From positions 166,777 through 230,776 of the forward strand of contig CALDSU010000010.1 of the NCBI GenBank assembly GCA_937924525.1: a DNA stretch of 64,000 nucleotides, read 5' to 3'. Below the pieces are notes generated by a model. It saw only the letters and a list, made by a program, of their open reading frames with translations, was not told where the DNA came from and ran no database searches. This document shows, in pieces, positions 1 through 7,422 of this stretch (the stretch's first letter is position 1; each line of letters opens with the position of its first letter). This DNA comes from an uncultured Bryobacteraceae bacterium (lineage in GTDB: Bacteria; Acidobacteriota; Terriglobia; Bryobacterales; Bryobacteraceae). The position numbers were made by a program, and so were the translations under genes.

Positions 1-2
1 AG

Positions 3-386
3 TTACTTGTTGCTTCCTTGATAGACCGCGTGCGGATCATAGGTCCGCGGTTCGCTGACGACCCATTCGCCATCCTGCAAGGTGCGAAAAAAACAGCTCT
101 GGTACCCTTCATGGCAAACGCCCGGCCCGTGCGCCTCCACCTGAATCAGGAGGCAATCCTGGTCGCAATCGGTGGAAATCGACTTGACCGCCAGCCGGTG
201 GCCCGAAGATTCGCCTTTCATCCAAAGTTTCTTTCGCGAGCGGGAATAAAAGGTGGCGAAACCGGTCTCGACGGTATGGCGGAACGCCTCCTCGTTCATA
301 AACCCCACCATCAGCACCCGGCGGGAGACGTGATCCTGAATCACCGCGGGAACCAGCCCGCCTTCTTTTTGAAAATCCAGATTCAT
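3..386 (-). CDS. hisI: Phosphoribosyl-AMP cyclohydrolase
   Basis: This 127-residue protein is a HisI: it opens the adenine ring of phosphoribosyl-AMP in the third step of histidine synthesis, in the cytoplasm. The family signature is present around residues 71-100: a DxDxD metal-binding stretch (D73, D75, D77) and cysteines C74, C78, C91 and C98, followed by the CHEGYQSCFF end motif. The frame stays open upstream to 497, but the ATG at 386 gives the normal HisI length and the N-terminus MNLDFQKEGG, so the longer start is rejected. It is a stand-alone HisI without a fused HisE domain. No other his gene is seen beside it; the rest of a cluster could lie beyond the window edge on the downstream side. 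Confidence 0.95.
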   Translation of the reverse strand: MNLDFQKEGGLVPAVIQDHVSRRVLMVGFMNEEAFRHTVETGFATFYSRSRKKLWMKGESSGHRLAVKSISTDCDQDCLLIQVEAHGPGVCHEGYQSCFFRTLQDGEWVVSEPRTYDPHAVYQGSNK

Positions 387-405
387 GCGCGCACCAAAAG
401 AAACA

Positions 406-427
406 GCCCGCCACGTCCGCGGCGGGC
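406..427. promoter_or_regulatory. GC-rich hairpin upstream of hisI
   Basis: GCCCGCC at 406-412 pairs perfectly with GGCGGGC at 421-427 around an 8-base loop. It lies 20 bases upstream of the hisI start codon, in the divergent space between hisI and the outer-membrane protein gene. There is no T tract, so a simple terminator is not indicated; it could be a leader structure of the hisI transcript. Function is inference. Confidence 0.3.
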
Positions 428-528
428 CTGCTATGCTCAACGAATTAGGTTTCTCAGGAAACTCAAATCCGTGCCCGCGCCGTCCGGGAGTGACCATGAT
501 GGAAATGGCGATGGAGACGGGCCGCGGC

Positions 529-558
529 TTGGAACATCGCTTTCGAACTTTCTATATT
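529..558 (+). promoter_or_regulatory. Candidate promoter of the alginate-export-like gene
   Basis: TTGGAA (529-534) and TATATT (553-558) are separated by 18 bases, a plausible sigma-70 pair. The expected start of transcription (about 565) falls practically on the GTG start codon at 567, which would make the message leaderless or nearly so. Based on consensus matching by eye only. Confidence 0.35.
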
Positions 559-566
559 AGCAAACG

Positions 567-1829
567 GTGCTCCGGTTTGTCCTAGCCACAGCCGCGGCGG
601 CGCTGGCGGCGGCGCAGCCGCCAAAGGGCGCCGCCCCCCGCAAACTGGACTTTCATTTCGAGTTTCGCACGCGATTCGAAGCGCGGCAGGGCGTCTCGTT
701 CGGCCGGGATCCGAACTCGGAGTTCCCGCTGCTGCGGACCCGGGTCGGGGTCGATTACCACCCTACCCCGTGGATGCGCTGGTCGGCGCTGGCCCAGGAC
801 TCCCGGGCGCCGTTCTATGGCAGCCCGGCGCCGGGCACGCTGCGGGACACGCTGGATTTGCAGGAGGGGTTCCTGGAACTGGGGCGCGAGAGCGGCCCGT
901 CCCTGCTGTTGGGCCGCCAGATGGTGGAATTAGGCGAGACCCGGCTCATCGGCGCCCCCCAATGGCTCAACACCGCCCGGACCTACGACTCCCTGCGCCT
1001 GGCCCACCGGAGGCCGGACCGCGACTGGCAGGTGCTGTGGCTTTCGGTCGTGAAGGTGCGTCCGGATTCGTTTGACCTGCCCAACCTCGGCGACCGCATT
1101 TGGGGCACGTACAACACGTTCCGGAAGCTGATTCCGGACGGCGACTTCGAATGGTACCTCTTGCGCCACGACCAGAACCAGCCCGGGGGCTTCGCGGGTC
1201 CCGGCCGGCTGGGAGTGAATCTTTTCGGCGCGCGCGTGGTGACGCCGCTCGGCAGGGGTTTCCGGCTGAGCGTCGAGGCCGTCGGCCAGACCGGCAAAGT
1301 GGGAGGCAAGCAACACCGCGCCGCGGCCTGGTTCTCCTCGGTGTCGCGCGAGGTGAAGCTGGCCCGGCCGGTGACGTTTTCCGGGGAGTACAAGTACGCC
1401 TCCGGCACGGACGACCCTGAGGGCGGCCGCAGCGGCACCTTCGACCAGTTGTACCCGGCCAATCACGACAAGTTCGGCCACGCCGACCTGTTCGGCTGGC
1501 GCAACATACACAACGTGCGTTCGCTCGAAACCATCCAGCTCACCAGGGCCTGGCGGCTGTTTGTGATGTGGGACGCCAGTTGGCTGGCGTCGCCGCGCGA
1601 CGCGTTGTATAACGGCCCCGGCCGTCCCCTTGCGCGCGCCCCCCTCGGCGACGCGGGCCGCTACGTCGGCCAGGAGATCGACTGCTTCACCACGTACCGC
1701 CGCGGGCCCTTCCGCCTGGGCGCCGGAGTCGCCAAACTGTTCGCCGGCGAGTTCCTCCGCCGGACCACGCCCGGCGCCAACACGCTGTTCTTTTACGTGT
1801 TCCAGGGCGTTTCCTTTGGCCGGCGTTGA
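567..1829 (+). CDS. Alginate-export-like outer membrane beta-barrel protein
   Basis: This 420-residue protein starts with GTG and a short hydrophobic, alanine-rich signal peptide (residues 1-16). The mature part has the alternating pattern of an outer-membrane beta-barrel and the family-typical features of the alginate-export domain: an early FEFRTRFEARQG strand, repeated aromatic-ended strands, a GRQMVELGETRLIG segment near residues 115-130 and an RTYDSLRLA strand. Such proteins are porins for polysaccharides or other solutes; the substrate here cannot be told from sequence. It is encoded alone, divergent from hisI, with a VOC protein following 34 bases later. No clear ribosome-binding site precedes the GTG, and a promoter-like pair just upstream suggests a leaderless transcript. 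The assignment to the alginate-export family is from sequence pattern, not a search. Confidence 0.7.
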   Translation: MLRFVLATAAAALAAAQPPKGAAPRKLDFHFEFRTRFEARQGVSFGRDPNSEFPLLRTRVGVDYHPTPWMRWSALAQDSRAPFYGSPAPGTLRDTLDLQEGFLELGRESGPSLLLGRQMVELGETRLIGAPQWLNTARTYDSLRLAHRRPDRDWQVLWLSVVKVRPDSFDLPNLGDRIWGTYNTFRKLIPDGDFEWYLLRHDQNQPGGFAGPGRLGVNLFGARVVTPLGRGFRLSVEAVGQTGKVGGKQHRAAAWFSSVSREVKLARPVTFSGEYKYASGTDDPEGGRSGTFDQLYPANHDKFGHADLFGWRNIHNVRSLETIQLTRAWRLFVMWDASWLASPRDALYNGPGRPLARAPLGDAGRYVGQEIDCFTTYRRGPFRLGAGVAKLFAGEFLRRTTPGANTLFFYVFQGVSFGRR

Positions 1830-1863
1830 CTTGCCGCTTTCCGGCCGTAACACTGGACGTGTC

Positions 1864-2238
1864 ATGATTCGCGGCATCGAGCACACAGCGATTACCTCCC
1901 CGCAGCCCAAGGCGCTCGCAGCCTGGTATGTCGAAACTCTCGGTTTCACCGTCTGCTACGAGTCGGCATCCACGATGATGGTCCGTGCTCAGAACGGGTA
2001 TGTTCTGGAAATCACCGGTGCGGAAGGGGACCGCCCGCCGCAAACGCTGAAAACGCCGGGTATCCGGCACCTGGCCCTGCTGGTAGACGACTTCGACGCC
2101 GTCTACCAGGCGCTGCGCGGCCGGCAAGTGCATTTTGTATCCGAGCCCGCCGAGAGTAAGGGCAATCGCGTGGTCTTTTTCACCGACCCGGAAGGCAACT
2201 ACCTGCACCTGTTACAGCGCGCCCAGCCCCTGGCTTGA
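1864..2238 (+). CDS. VOC (glyoxalase/bleomycin-resistance fold) protein
   Basis: A 124-residue single-domain vicinal-oxygen-chelate protein. It begins MIRGIEHTAI, typical of the first beta strand with a metal-ligand histidine (H7), and carries the paired motif IRHLALLVDDFD (second histidine) and the terminal FFTDPEGNYLHLLQR with the usual metal-ligand glutamate/aromatic region. The frame is open far upstream, but homology begins at the ATG at 1864, so the upstream part is out-of-frame porin sequence. Members are lyases, dioxygenases or resistance proteins; nothing here defines the substrate. It ends 7 bases before the convergent fucosidase gene ends. Confidence 0.85.
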   Translation: MIRGIEHTAITSPQPKALAAWYVETLGFTVCYESASTMMVRAQNGYVLEITGAEGDRPPQTLKTPGIRHLALLVDDFDAVYQALRGRQVHFVSEPAESKGNRVVFFTDPEGNYLHLLQRAQPLA

Positions 2239-2245
2239 GACGGCG

Positions 2246-3859
2246 CTACCGGGCCGTGGCCACGGTCTTTTCCGCTCCGTACACGCGCAGGAGCGGGTGC
2301 TGGACCACCGCGCGGTATTCGTAACGGTCGTCAGGCTTCCAACCGCGCACGGTCGCCGTGAAGGCGCCGGGGGCGGCGCGCCGGACCAGCGGCGTGCGCT
2401 GCCAGGGCCCCATGCGCTCGGTGAGGTCCATCCCCTTGACAGACCGGTACTCGAAGCCGGCCTCCACCGCGGGCGCGTCGCCCAAGTCGCGCAAGTTCGC
2501 TTCCAGGGTCGCCGTGGCGGCGGCGGCATTCCACCGCGCGCCGCCGGTTTCGACCCGCGGGGCGCGCAGGGCGGGCCGCGCGTGCGTGATCTTCAGCACC
2601 ACCGGATTCGGCCACTTGCGGTCGTTGTAGATGCGCTGCGCGCGCATGGCGCGGATGCGCAGTTCGCCCGCCGTCTGGGTCCACGTGGTCCGGGGAACGA
2701 CGTCGGGCTGGTACTCCAGCACGCGGCCGCTCTGCCCCAAAACGCTCACCTGCGATGCGGGCGACGTCTTCACCGAACGCAGGACGATGTCCTTCCACGC
2801 GCCGTACTTCCAGCGCTCCTTCTCCTTGACCGCCACATACACCGTGTCCTCGTCCTTCTTGCGGGTGAACCAGTAGTCGCCCTCGTTCGTGATGACCCAG
2901 GGCCGGACGCCGTGGATGGCTTCCCCGTTGATGAACATCCAGAGGGCGAGCTCGCGCAAGCGTTCTTCCTGCTCGCTGGGCAACTCGCCATCCGGTTTCG
3001 GGCCGACGTTCAGCAGCAGGTTGCCGCCTTTGGCGCGCGTTTCGATCAGGATCGAGATCAGCTCGCCGCCCGATTTGTACGCCTCGTTGGTGGGCTTGTA
3101 CTGCCACTGGGTGCCCATGGTCAGGCAGGCTTCCCAGGCGCCCTCCAGCGGCAAGCCGGGGATGTACTGCTCCGGCGTTTCGATGGCGCCGCGCGTGACC
3201 ACCACCCGCGGTTGCAGGTCCCAGGCCAGTTCCCGCAGCCCTTCGGGCGGCCCGTCGAGGAACAGCACGTCGATCGGCCCGTAGCGCGTCATCAACTCAC
3301 GGATCTGCGCTAGATCGTGCCGCATCAGGCCGGGGTTGTTGGCGGGGGCCACCGCGGGCGTGTTGCGCTGCAACTCTTTCCCGTGGCGGTGCAGCCACCA
3401 GAAATCGTCCGGCGAAAAGTAGAAACCCGGCGCGATGCCTTCGGCGCGAAAGGCCTCCACCACCTCCCGGGTGAGGTCGCGTCCGAACGGCGTGCGCATG
3501 ATGTTGAAATCCGTCGTGGCGGTTTCGAACATGCAAAAGCCGGAATGATGCTTGGTCGTGAAGACGACGTAGCGCATCCCGGCCAGCCTGGCCAGGGCCG
3601 CCCAGTCCCGCGGGTAAAACTTACGCGGATTGAACGAGTGGGGCAGGGCGAAGAAACGCTGGAGATAGTCCTCGGAGGCGCCCACCATCGAGTGGCTGAT
3701 GACCGAGCCGATTTGCGAATCGATGCTCCAGTGTATGAACAGACCGAATCCTTGGTCGCGAAACCATTCCAGGCGATCCGCCTGATTTCCACGGGAGGAC
3801 TGGCCGAACAGCAGCGCCGGCGCGGCCAGCAGCAACAGGCATGCGCGGAAGCGAGTCAT
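2246..3859 (-). CDS. Secreted GH29-type alpha-L-fucosidase
   Basis: The 537-residue protein has a signal peptide (MTRFRACLLLLAAPALLFGQ, cleavage after about residue 20) and the alpha-L-fucosidase fold: FGLFIHWSIDS near residue 42, the TTKHHSGFCMF motif near 105, and IDVLFLDGPPEG near 195-205, where the aspartate is the expected nucleophile. KGGNLLLNVGPKPDG near 290 is another family signature. A C-terminal beta-sandwich (about 430-537) follows the barrel. The start at 3859 was chosen because it yields the signal peptide; 25 more codons upstream give no such peptide. It would remove alpha-L-fucose from glycans in the periplasm or outside the cell. No other glycosidase is adjacent; it is followed convergently by the VOC gene and lies 84 bases downstream of gyrA on the same strand. 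Confidence 0.88.
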   Translation of the reverse strand: MTRFRACLLLLAAPALLFGQSSRGNQADRLEWFRDQGFGLFIHWSIDSQIGSVISHSMVGASEDYLQRFFALPHSFNPRKFYPRDWAALARLAGMRYVVFTTKHHSGFCMFETATTDFNIMRTPFGRDLTREVVEAFRAEGIAPGFYFSPDDFWWLHRHGKELQRNTPAVAPANNPGLMRHDLAQIRELMTRYGPIDVLFLDGPPEGLRELAWDLQPRVVVTRGAIETPEQYIPGLPLEGAWEACLTMGTQWQYKPTNEAYKSGGELISILIETRAKGGNLLLNVGPKPDGELPSEQEERLRELALWMFINGEAIHGVRPWVITNEGDYWFTRKKDEDTVYVAVKEKERWKYGAWKDIVLRSVKTSPASQVSVLGQSGRVLEYQPDVVPRTTWTQTAGELRIRAMRAQRIYNDRKWPNPVVLKITHARPALRAPRVETGGARWNAAAATATLEANLRDLGDAPAVEAGFEYRSVKGMDLTERMGPWQRTPLVRRAAPGAFTATVRGWKPDDRYEYRAVVQHPLLRVYGAEKTVATAR

Positions 3860-3879
3860 CCTCCCGAAGCTACCGCAAG

Positions 3880-3905
3880 GCGGGACGGCTGTCCAGCAGT
3901 CCCGC
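3880..3905. terminator. Hairpin between gyrA and the fucosidase gene
   Basis: GCGGGAC (3880-3886) is perfectly complementary to GTCCCGC (3899-3905), loop of 12 bases. It stands in the 84-base gap after the gyrA stop codon and before the fucosidase start, where a transcription terminator would be expected. There is no U-tract on the minus strand, so it is at best a weak or Rho-assisted terminator. Confidence 0.35.
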
Positions 3906-3943
3906 GCGGATCGGCCGTCAGGCCGGACCGGCACCGCAGCGGG

Positions 3944-6469
3944 CTACAATTCCAGCGCCCCCTGAGCGGCGCCGTTCTCCTTCTCCTCGCCCGCGTCGGG
4001 GACCACGCTGGCGGCGGCCACGGAATCGCCCTCCTCCATCTTGAGCAAAGTGACTCCCTGCGTCGAACGCCCGGCTTGCCGGATCTGCGCCGCCTCCACC
4101 CGGATGATCTTGCCGTCCTTGCTGATGACGATGACGTCGGAATCGTCGCGGACCGCAAGAATCGCCACTACGTTGCCGTTGCGCTTGGACGTCTTCATGT
4201 TGATCACGCCCTTGCCGGCGCGGTGCGTCAGGCGGTAGTCGCTGATGGGCGTCCGCTTCCCAAATCCGTTCTCGGAAACCGAAAGGATCAGTTCGCTTTC
4301 GCCTACCACTTCCATGCCCACCAGGTAATCGCCTTCCTCAAGGTCCATGGCGGCGACGCCGCGGGCCGGGCGTCCCATGGCGCGCACCTCGCTCTCGGCA
4401 AACCGAATGGCCTTGCCCTGGCTGGTGCCCAGGAAAATGCAATGGCGGCCGTCCGTAATGCGGGCGGCCAGCAACTCATCGTCTTCATCCACGGACATGG
4501 CGATGATGCCCCGCGCCAGCGGGTTGTCGAACTCGGTGAGCTCGCACTTCTTGATCACGCCCTTGCGCGTCACCATCACCACGAAACGATCCGGCACAAA
4601 TTCCTTCACGGGCAGGAACGCGCGCGGGGTTTCGTCCGGTTGCAGGTTGATCAGGTTGGAAATGTGTTTGCCCTTGCCGGAGGTGGCTGCGTCGGGGATC
4701 TCGTAGATCTTCAGCCAGTACACCCGGCCTTTGCTCGTGAAGATCAGCAGGTAGCTGTGCGTGGAATGGATGATGAGGTGCTCGACGAAGTCTTCGGCGC
4801 GGGTGCCCATGCCGATGCGGCCTTTGCCGCCGCGCGACTGCCGCCGGTAGGTGTCCACCGCGGTGCGCTTCAGATAGCCGCCGTGGGTGACCGTCACCGC
4901 GACGTCCTCCACCGCCACCAGATCTTCCAGCCGGATTTCGCCGGTGTCCTCGACGATCTGCGTGCGCCGTTCGTCCCCGAACTCCTTCTGGACTTCCTTG
5001 AGTTCCTTGATGATGACTTCCTTGAGAACCTTCTCCGATCCCAAGATCTCCAGGTACTCGGCGATGCGGCGCTGGATCTCGGCCAGTTCGTCCAGGATTT
5101 TTTGCCGCTCCATGCCGGTAAGGCGCTGGAGTTGCAGTTCGATGATGGCCTGCGCCTGTTTTTCGGTGAACGCAAACCGGGCGATCAGGCCGTCGCGGGC
5201 TTCGCGCGGCGTCCGCGCGGCGCGGATCAACTGAATGATTTCGTCCAGGTTCTCGAGCGCCCGTTGGAAGCCGAGCAGCAGATGCTCGCGGTCGCGGGCC
5301 TTGCGGAGTTCGTAGTCGGTGCGCCGGCGCACTACCTCCACGCGATGCTCGATGAACTGTTTGATGGTGTCGATCAGGCCCAGCTCGCGAGGCTGGCCGC
5401 GCACGATCGACAGCATGATGACGCCGAAGCCGACCTGGAGCTGAGTGTGCTTGTAAAGGTTGTTCAGGACCACCTCGGCCTGCTCACCCCGCTTCAGTTC
5501 GTAAACGATGCGGGTGCCCTCGCGGTCGCTTTCGTCCCGGATTTCCGCGATGCCCTCGATTTTCTTGTCGTTGACCAGGTCGGCGGTGTCCTTGATCAGC
5601 CGGGACTTGTTCACCTGGAACGGGATTTCGGTGACCACGATGTGCTCGCGGTCCTTGCCGATTCGTTCAATGGCGGCTTTGGCGCGCAGTTTCAACTGGC
5701 CGCGGCCCTTGGTATACATGTCGACGATGCCCTGCCGGCCCAGGATGTAGCCGCCGGTGGGGAAGTCGGGTCCGGGAACCACCTCCAGGATCTTCGCCAG
5801 GGGCGTGGCCGGATTGCGGATGAGCAGGATCGTGGCCTCGATGATCTCGTTCAGGTTATGCGGCGGAATGTTAGTGGCCATGCCGACCGCGATGCCAGCC
5901 GCGCCGTTGACCAGCAGGTTGGGCACGCGGGTGGGCAGGACCTCCGGTTCCACCTCGCTGTCGTCGAAGTTCGGCCTGAAGTCGACCGTTTCTTTGTCGA
6001 TATCTTCCAGCAGGGCCGTCGCGATGCGCGCCAGCCGGGCTTCGGTGTAGCGCATGGCCGCCGGCGGATCGCCATCCACGGAGCCAAAGTTGCCTTGTCC
6101 GTCCACCAGCGGATAACGCATCGTGAACGGCTGCGCCATCCGGACCAGCGTGTCGTAAATCGCGCTGTCTCCGTGCGGGTGATACTTTCCCATCACCTCG
6201 CCGACGATTTTGGCGGACTTGCGGGTGGGCCGGTTCGGCGCCAGCCCCAGTTCGTTCATCCCGTACAGAATGCGCCGGTGGACGGGCTTCAGGCCGTCCC
6301 GGATGTCCGGCAGCGCCCGGCCCACGATCACGCTCATGGCGTAATCCAGGTACGAGCGCTTCATCTCGTCTTCGATATTGATGGGGATCATGTCCCGCCC
6401 GCTCTCGCCGCCCAGCGGGATTTGGGTGGGCGGCTCAGGCGGAGTTTGCGGGTTCTCTGCGTCTGCCAA
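3944..6469 (-). CDS. gyrA: DNA gyrase subunit A
   Basis: An 841-residue GyrA, normal length. The core runs from [20 protein letters not shown] (residues 28-47) through [11 protein letters not shown]; the active-site tyrosine is Y141 in [10 protein letters not shown]. The quinolone-determining region reads [17 protein letters not shown], with Ser102 and Asp106 at the positions equivalent to E. coli Ser83 and Asp87, that is the sensitive form. The C-terminal pinwheel contains a GyrA box at about 543-549 reading QSRGGKG, one change from the canonical QRRGGKG; this box is what distinguishes gyrase from topoisomerase IV. The enzyme introduces negative supercoils with GyrB, which is not in the window. 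It is the likely head of its own transcript (TATAAT at 6541-6536). Confidence 0.97.
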   Translation of the reverse strand: MADAENPQTPPEPPTQIPLGGESGRDMIPINIEDEMKRSYLDYAMSVIVGRALPDIRDGLKPVHRRILYGMNELGLAPNRPTRKSAKIVGEVMGKYHPHGDSAIYDTLVRMAQPFTMRYPLVDGQGNFGSVDGDPPAAMRYTEARLARIATALLEDIDKETVDFRPNFDDSEVEPEVLPTRVPNLLVNGAAGIAVGMATNIPPHNLNEIIEATILLIRNPATPLAKILEVVPGPDFPTGGYILGRQGIVDMYTKGRGQLKLRAKAAIERIGKDREHIVVTEIPFQVNKSRLIKDTADLVNDKKIEGIAEIRDESDREGTRIVYELKRGEQAEVVLNNLYKHTQLQVGFGVIMLSIVRGQPRELGLIDTIKQFIEHRVEVVRRRTDYELRKARDREHLLLGFQRALENLDEIIQLIRAARTPREARDGLIARFAFTEKQAQAIIELQLQRLTGMERQKILDELAEIQRRIAEYLEILGSEKVLKEVIIKELKEVQKEFGDERRTQIVEDTGEIRLEDLVAVEDVAVTVTHGGYLKRTAVDTYRRQSRGGKGRIGMGTRAEDFVEHLIIHSTHSYLLIFTSKGRVYWLKIYEIPDAATSGKGKHISNLINLQPDETPRAFLPVKEFVPDRFVVMVTRKGVIKKCELTEFDNPLARGIIAMSVDEDDELLAARITDGRHCIFLGTSQGKAIRFAESEVRAMGRPARGVAAMDLEEGDYLVGMEVVGESELILSVSENGFGKRTPISDYRLTHRAGKGVINMKTSKRNGNVVAILAVRDDSDVIVISKDGKIIRVEAAQIRQAGRSTQGVTLLKMEEGDSVAAASVVPDAGEEKENGAAQGALEL

Positions 6470-6535
6470 AGCTTATGTTGTCCTCGTGTGGGTAAAACGA
6501 TGCGTTTCCGGCCGCCGCGCGCCGAATCTTTCAGT

Positions 6536-6541
6536 ATTATA
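6536..6541 (-). promoter_or_regulatory. -10 box upstream of gyrA
   Basis: On the minus strand TATAAT reads at 6541-6536, a perfect -10 hexamer about 65 bases before the gyrA ATG at 6469. I see no good -35 hexamer at the usual distance, and the surrounding sequence is very GC-rich. Confidence 0.4.
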
Positions 6542-6569
6542 CCGCCGCGGTCTTTTCCGGGGCGCGCCG

Positions 6570-6974
6570 CTACCACTCCGAGTAGGGCGTTCCCTCCAGG
6601 CTGATCTTGTCCGAACCGCTCCGCACGTCGAAGATCCCCGGCTGGGTCTGATCGACGCTCTGTCCGGCTTCCTCCATCTCGAGCCGCCAGGTCTTGTTGC
6701 TGCCCGTGATGGGATCGTAAGGAACTTCGCGCAGGTAGCCCTCGTTGACCAGGTCTTCGAGCGACTGAGGAGCCTTCTGTTTGTCGTAGGTGTACTCGTC
6801 GATCACCGTCCGGATGGTGAACAGGTTGCTCTTGAGCACGCTCTCCTTGGTGCGGGTGATGGAGCGCGTGTAGATGGGGACCGCGATCGACACCAGGATG
6901 CCGATGATCGACATCACGATCAGGATTTCGACCAGCGTGAAGCCGCGCTTACCATTCCGAATAGGGCGTTCCAT
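6570..6974 (-). CDS. Type II secretion/type IV pilus-like pseudopilin
   Basis: A 134-residue pseudopilin. After a short basic leader it has the prepilin peptidase motif KRG/FTLVEILIVMSIIGILVSIAVPIY: cleavage after Gly12, Glu at +5 of the mature protein, then a hydrophobic helix. The C-terminal part has DPITGS and ends in GTPYSEW, like GspG-type major pseudopilins. The ATG at 6974 gives a normal leader; the frame extends further upstream but overlaps the preceding pseudopilin. It overlaps that gene by 26 bases, so both are probably translated from one message with the secretin upstream. It would be inserted in the inner membrane and assembled into a short pseudopilus. Confidence 0.88.
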   Translation of the reverse strand: MERPIRNGKRGFTLVEILIVMSIIGILVSIAVPIYTRSITRTKESVLKSNLFTIRTVIDEYTYDKQKAPQSLEDLVNEGYLREVPYDPITGSNKTWRLEMEEAGQSVDQTQPGIFDVRSGSDKISLEGTPYSEW

Positions 6975-7413
6975 CCGCGGCTTTCTCCATGCTCTTGGTG
7001 TAGACGTCAAACACGTTCTGGCCGCCCCAGCCCATGCTCTTGGGGTCGTCCTGCATGCTGCGCTTGCCCCAGTCGTAGCTATTGGTCATGGGGTCTTTCG
7101 GAATCCGCCTGAGGAACTTAATTTTTTTCTCGACGCTGCCGGACGCCTTGACGCCCTCCACCAGCACTTCCAGCGTCTCGGGGTAGCCCTCCGTGCCCAC
7201 TTTCAACTGCCCGAGCTCCCCCTTGTCGGCCTTGTCCTTATATTTGTCGATGGCGGTGCGGATTTCCCGTAAGGCCCAGCGCAGTTCGCGCTCCTTTTCC
7301 CGGCGGACCTTGGAGCGCGCCAGGGGGACCGCCATCGTGGTCAGGAGCATCATAATCGTAAAGGCAACGATCAGCTCGACCAGAGTCAGTCCGCGTTCAC
7401 TCTTCCCGCGCAT
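6949..7413 (-). CDS. Type II secretion/type IV pilus-like pseudopilin
   Basis: A 154-residue pseudopilin with leader MRGKSERG followed by LTLVELIVAFTIMMLLTTMAVPLA, the prepilin cleavage motif and N-terminal helix. The soluble part contains RRIPKDPMTNSYDWG and ends AADGTPYSEW; the last seven residues are identical to the end of the neighbouring pseudopilin. The start ATG is 9 bases after the secretin stop codon, and its 3-prime end overlaps the next pseudopilin gene. Together the three genes look like part of a secretion or pilus-like apparatus; the ATPase, platform protein and prepilin peptidase are not in this window. Confidence 0.88.
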   Translation of the reverse strand: MRGKSERGLTLVELIVAFTIMMLLTTMAVPLARSKVRREKERELRWALREIRTAIDKYKDKADKGELGQLKVGTEGYPETLEVLVEGVKASGSVEKKIKFLRRIPKDPMTNSYDWGKRSMQDDPKSMGWGGQNVFDVYTKSMEKAADGTPYSEW

Positions 7414-7422
7414 GGGGTTCTC

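Noticed and set aside
2135..3313. Long + strand frame opposite the fucosidase gene
   Set aside because: It is a shadow of the GH29 gene in GC-rich DNA, without family motifs or a ribosome site.
3317..6604. A 1095-codon frame opposite gyrA
   Set aside because: A shadow of gyrA on the other strand; gyrA motifs are unmistakable on the minus strand.
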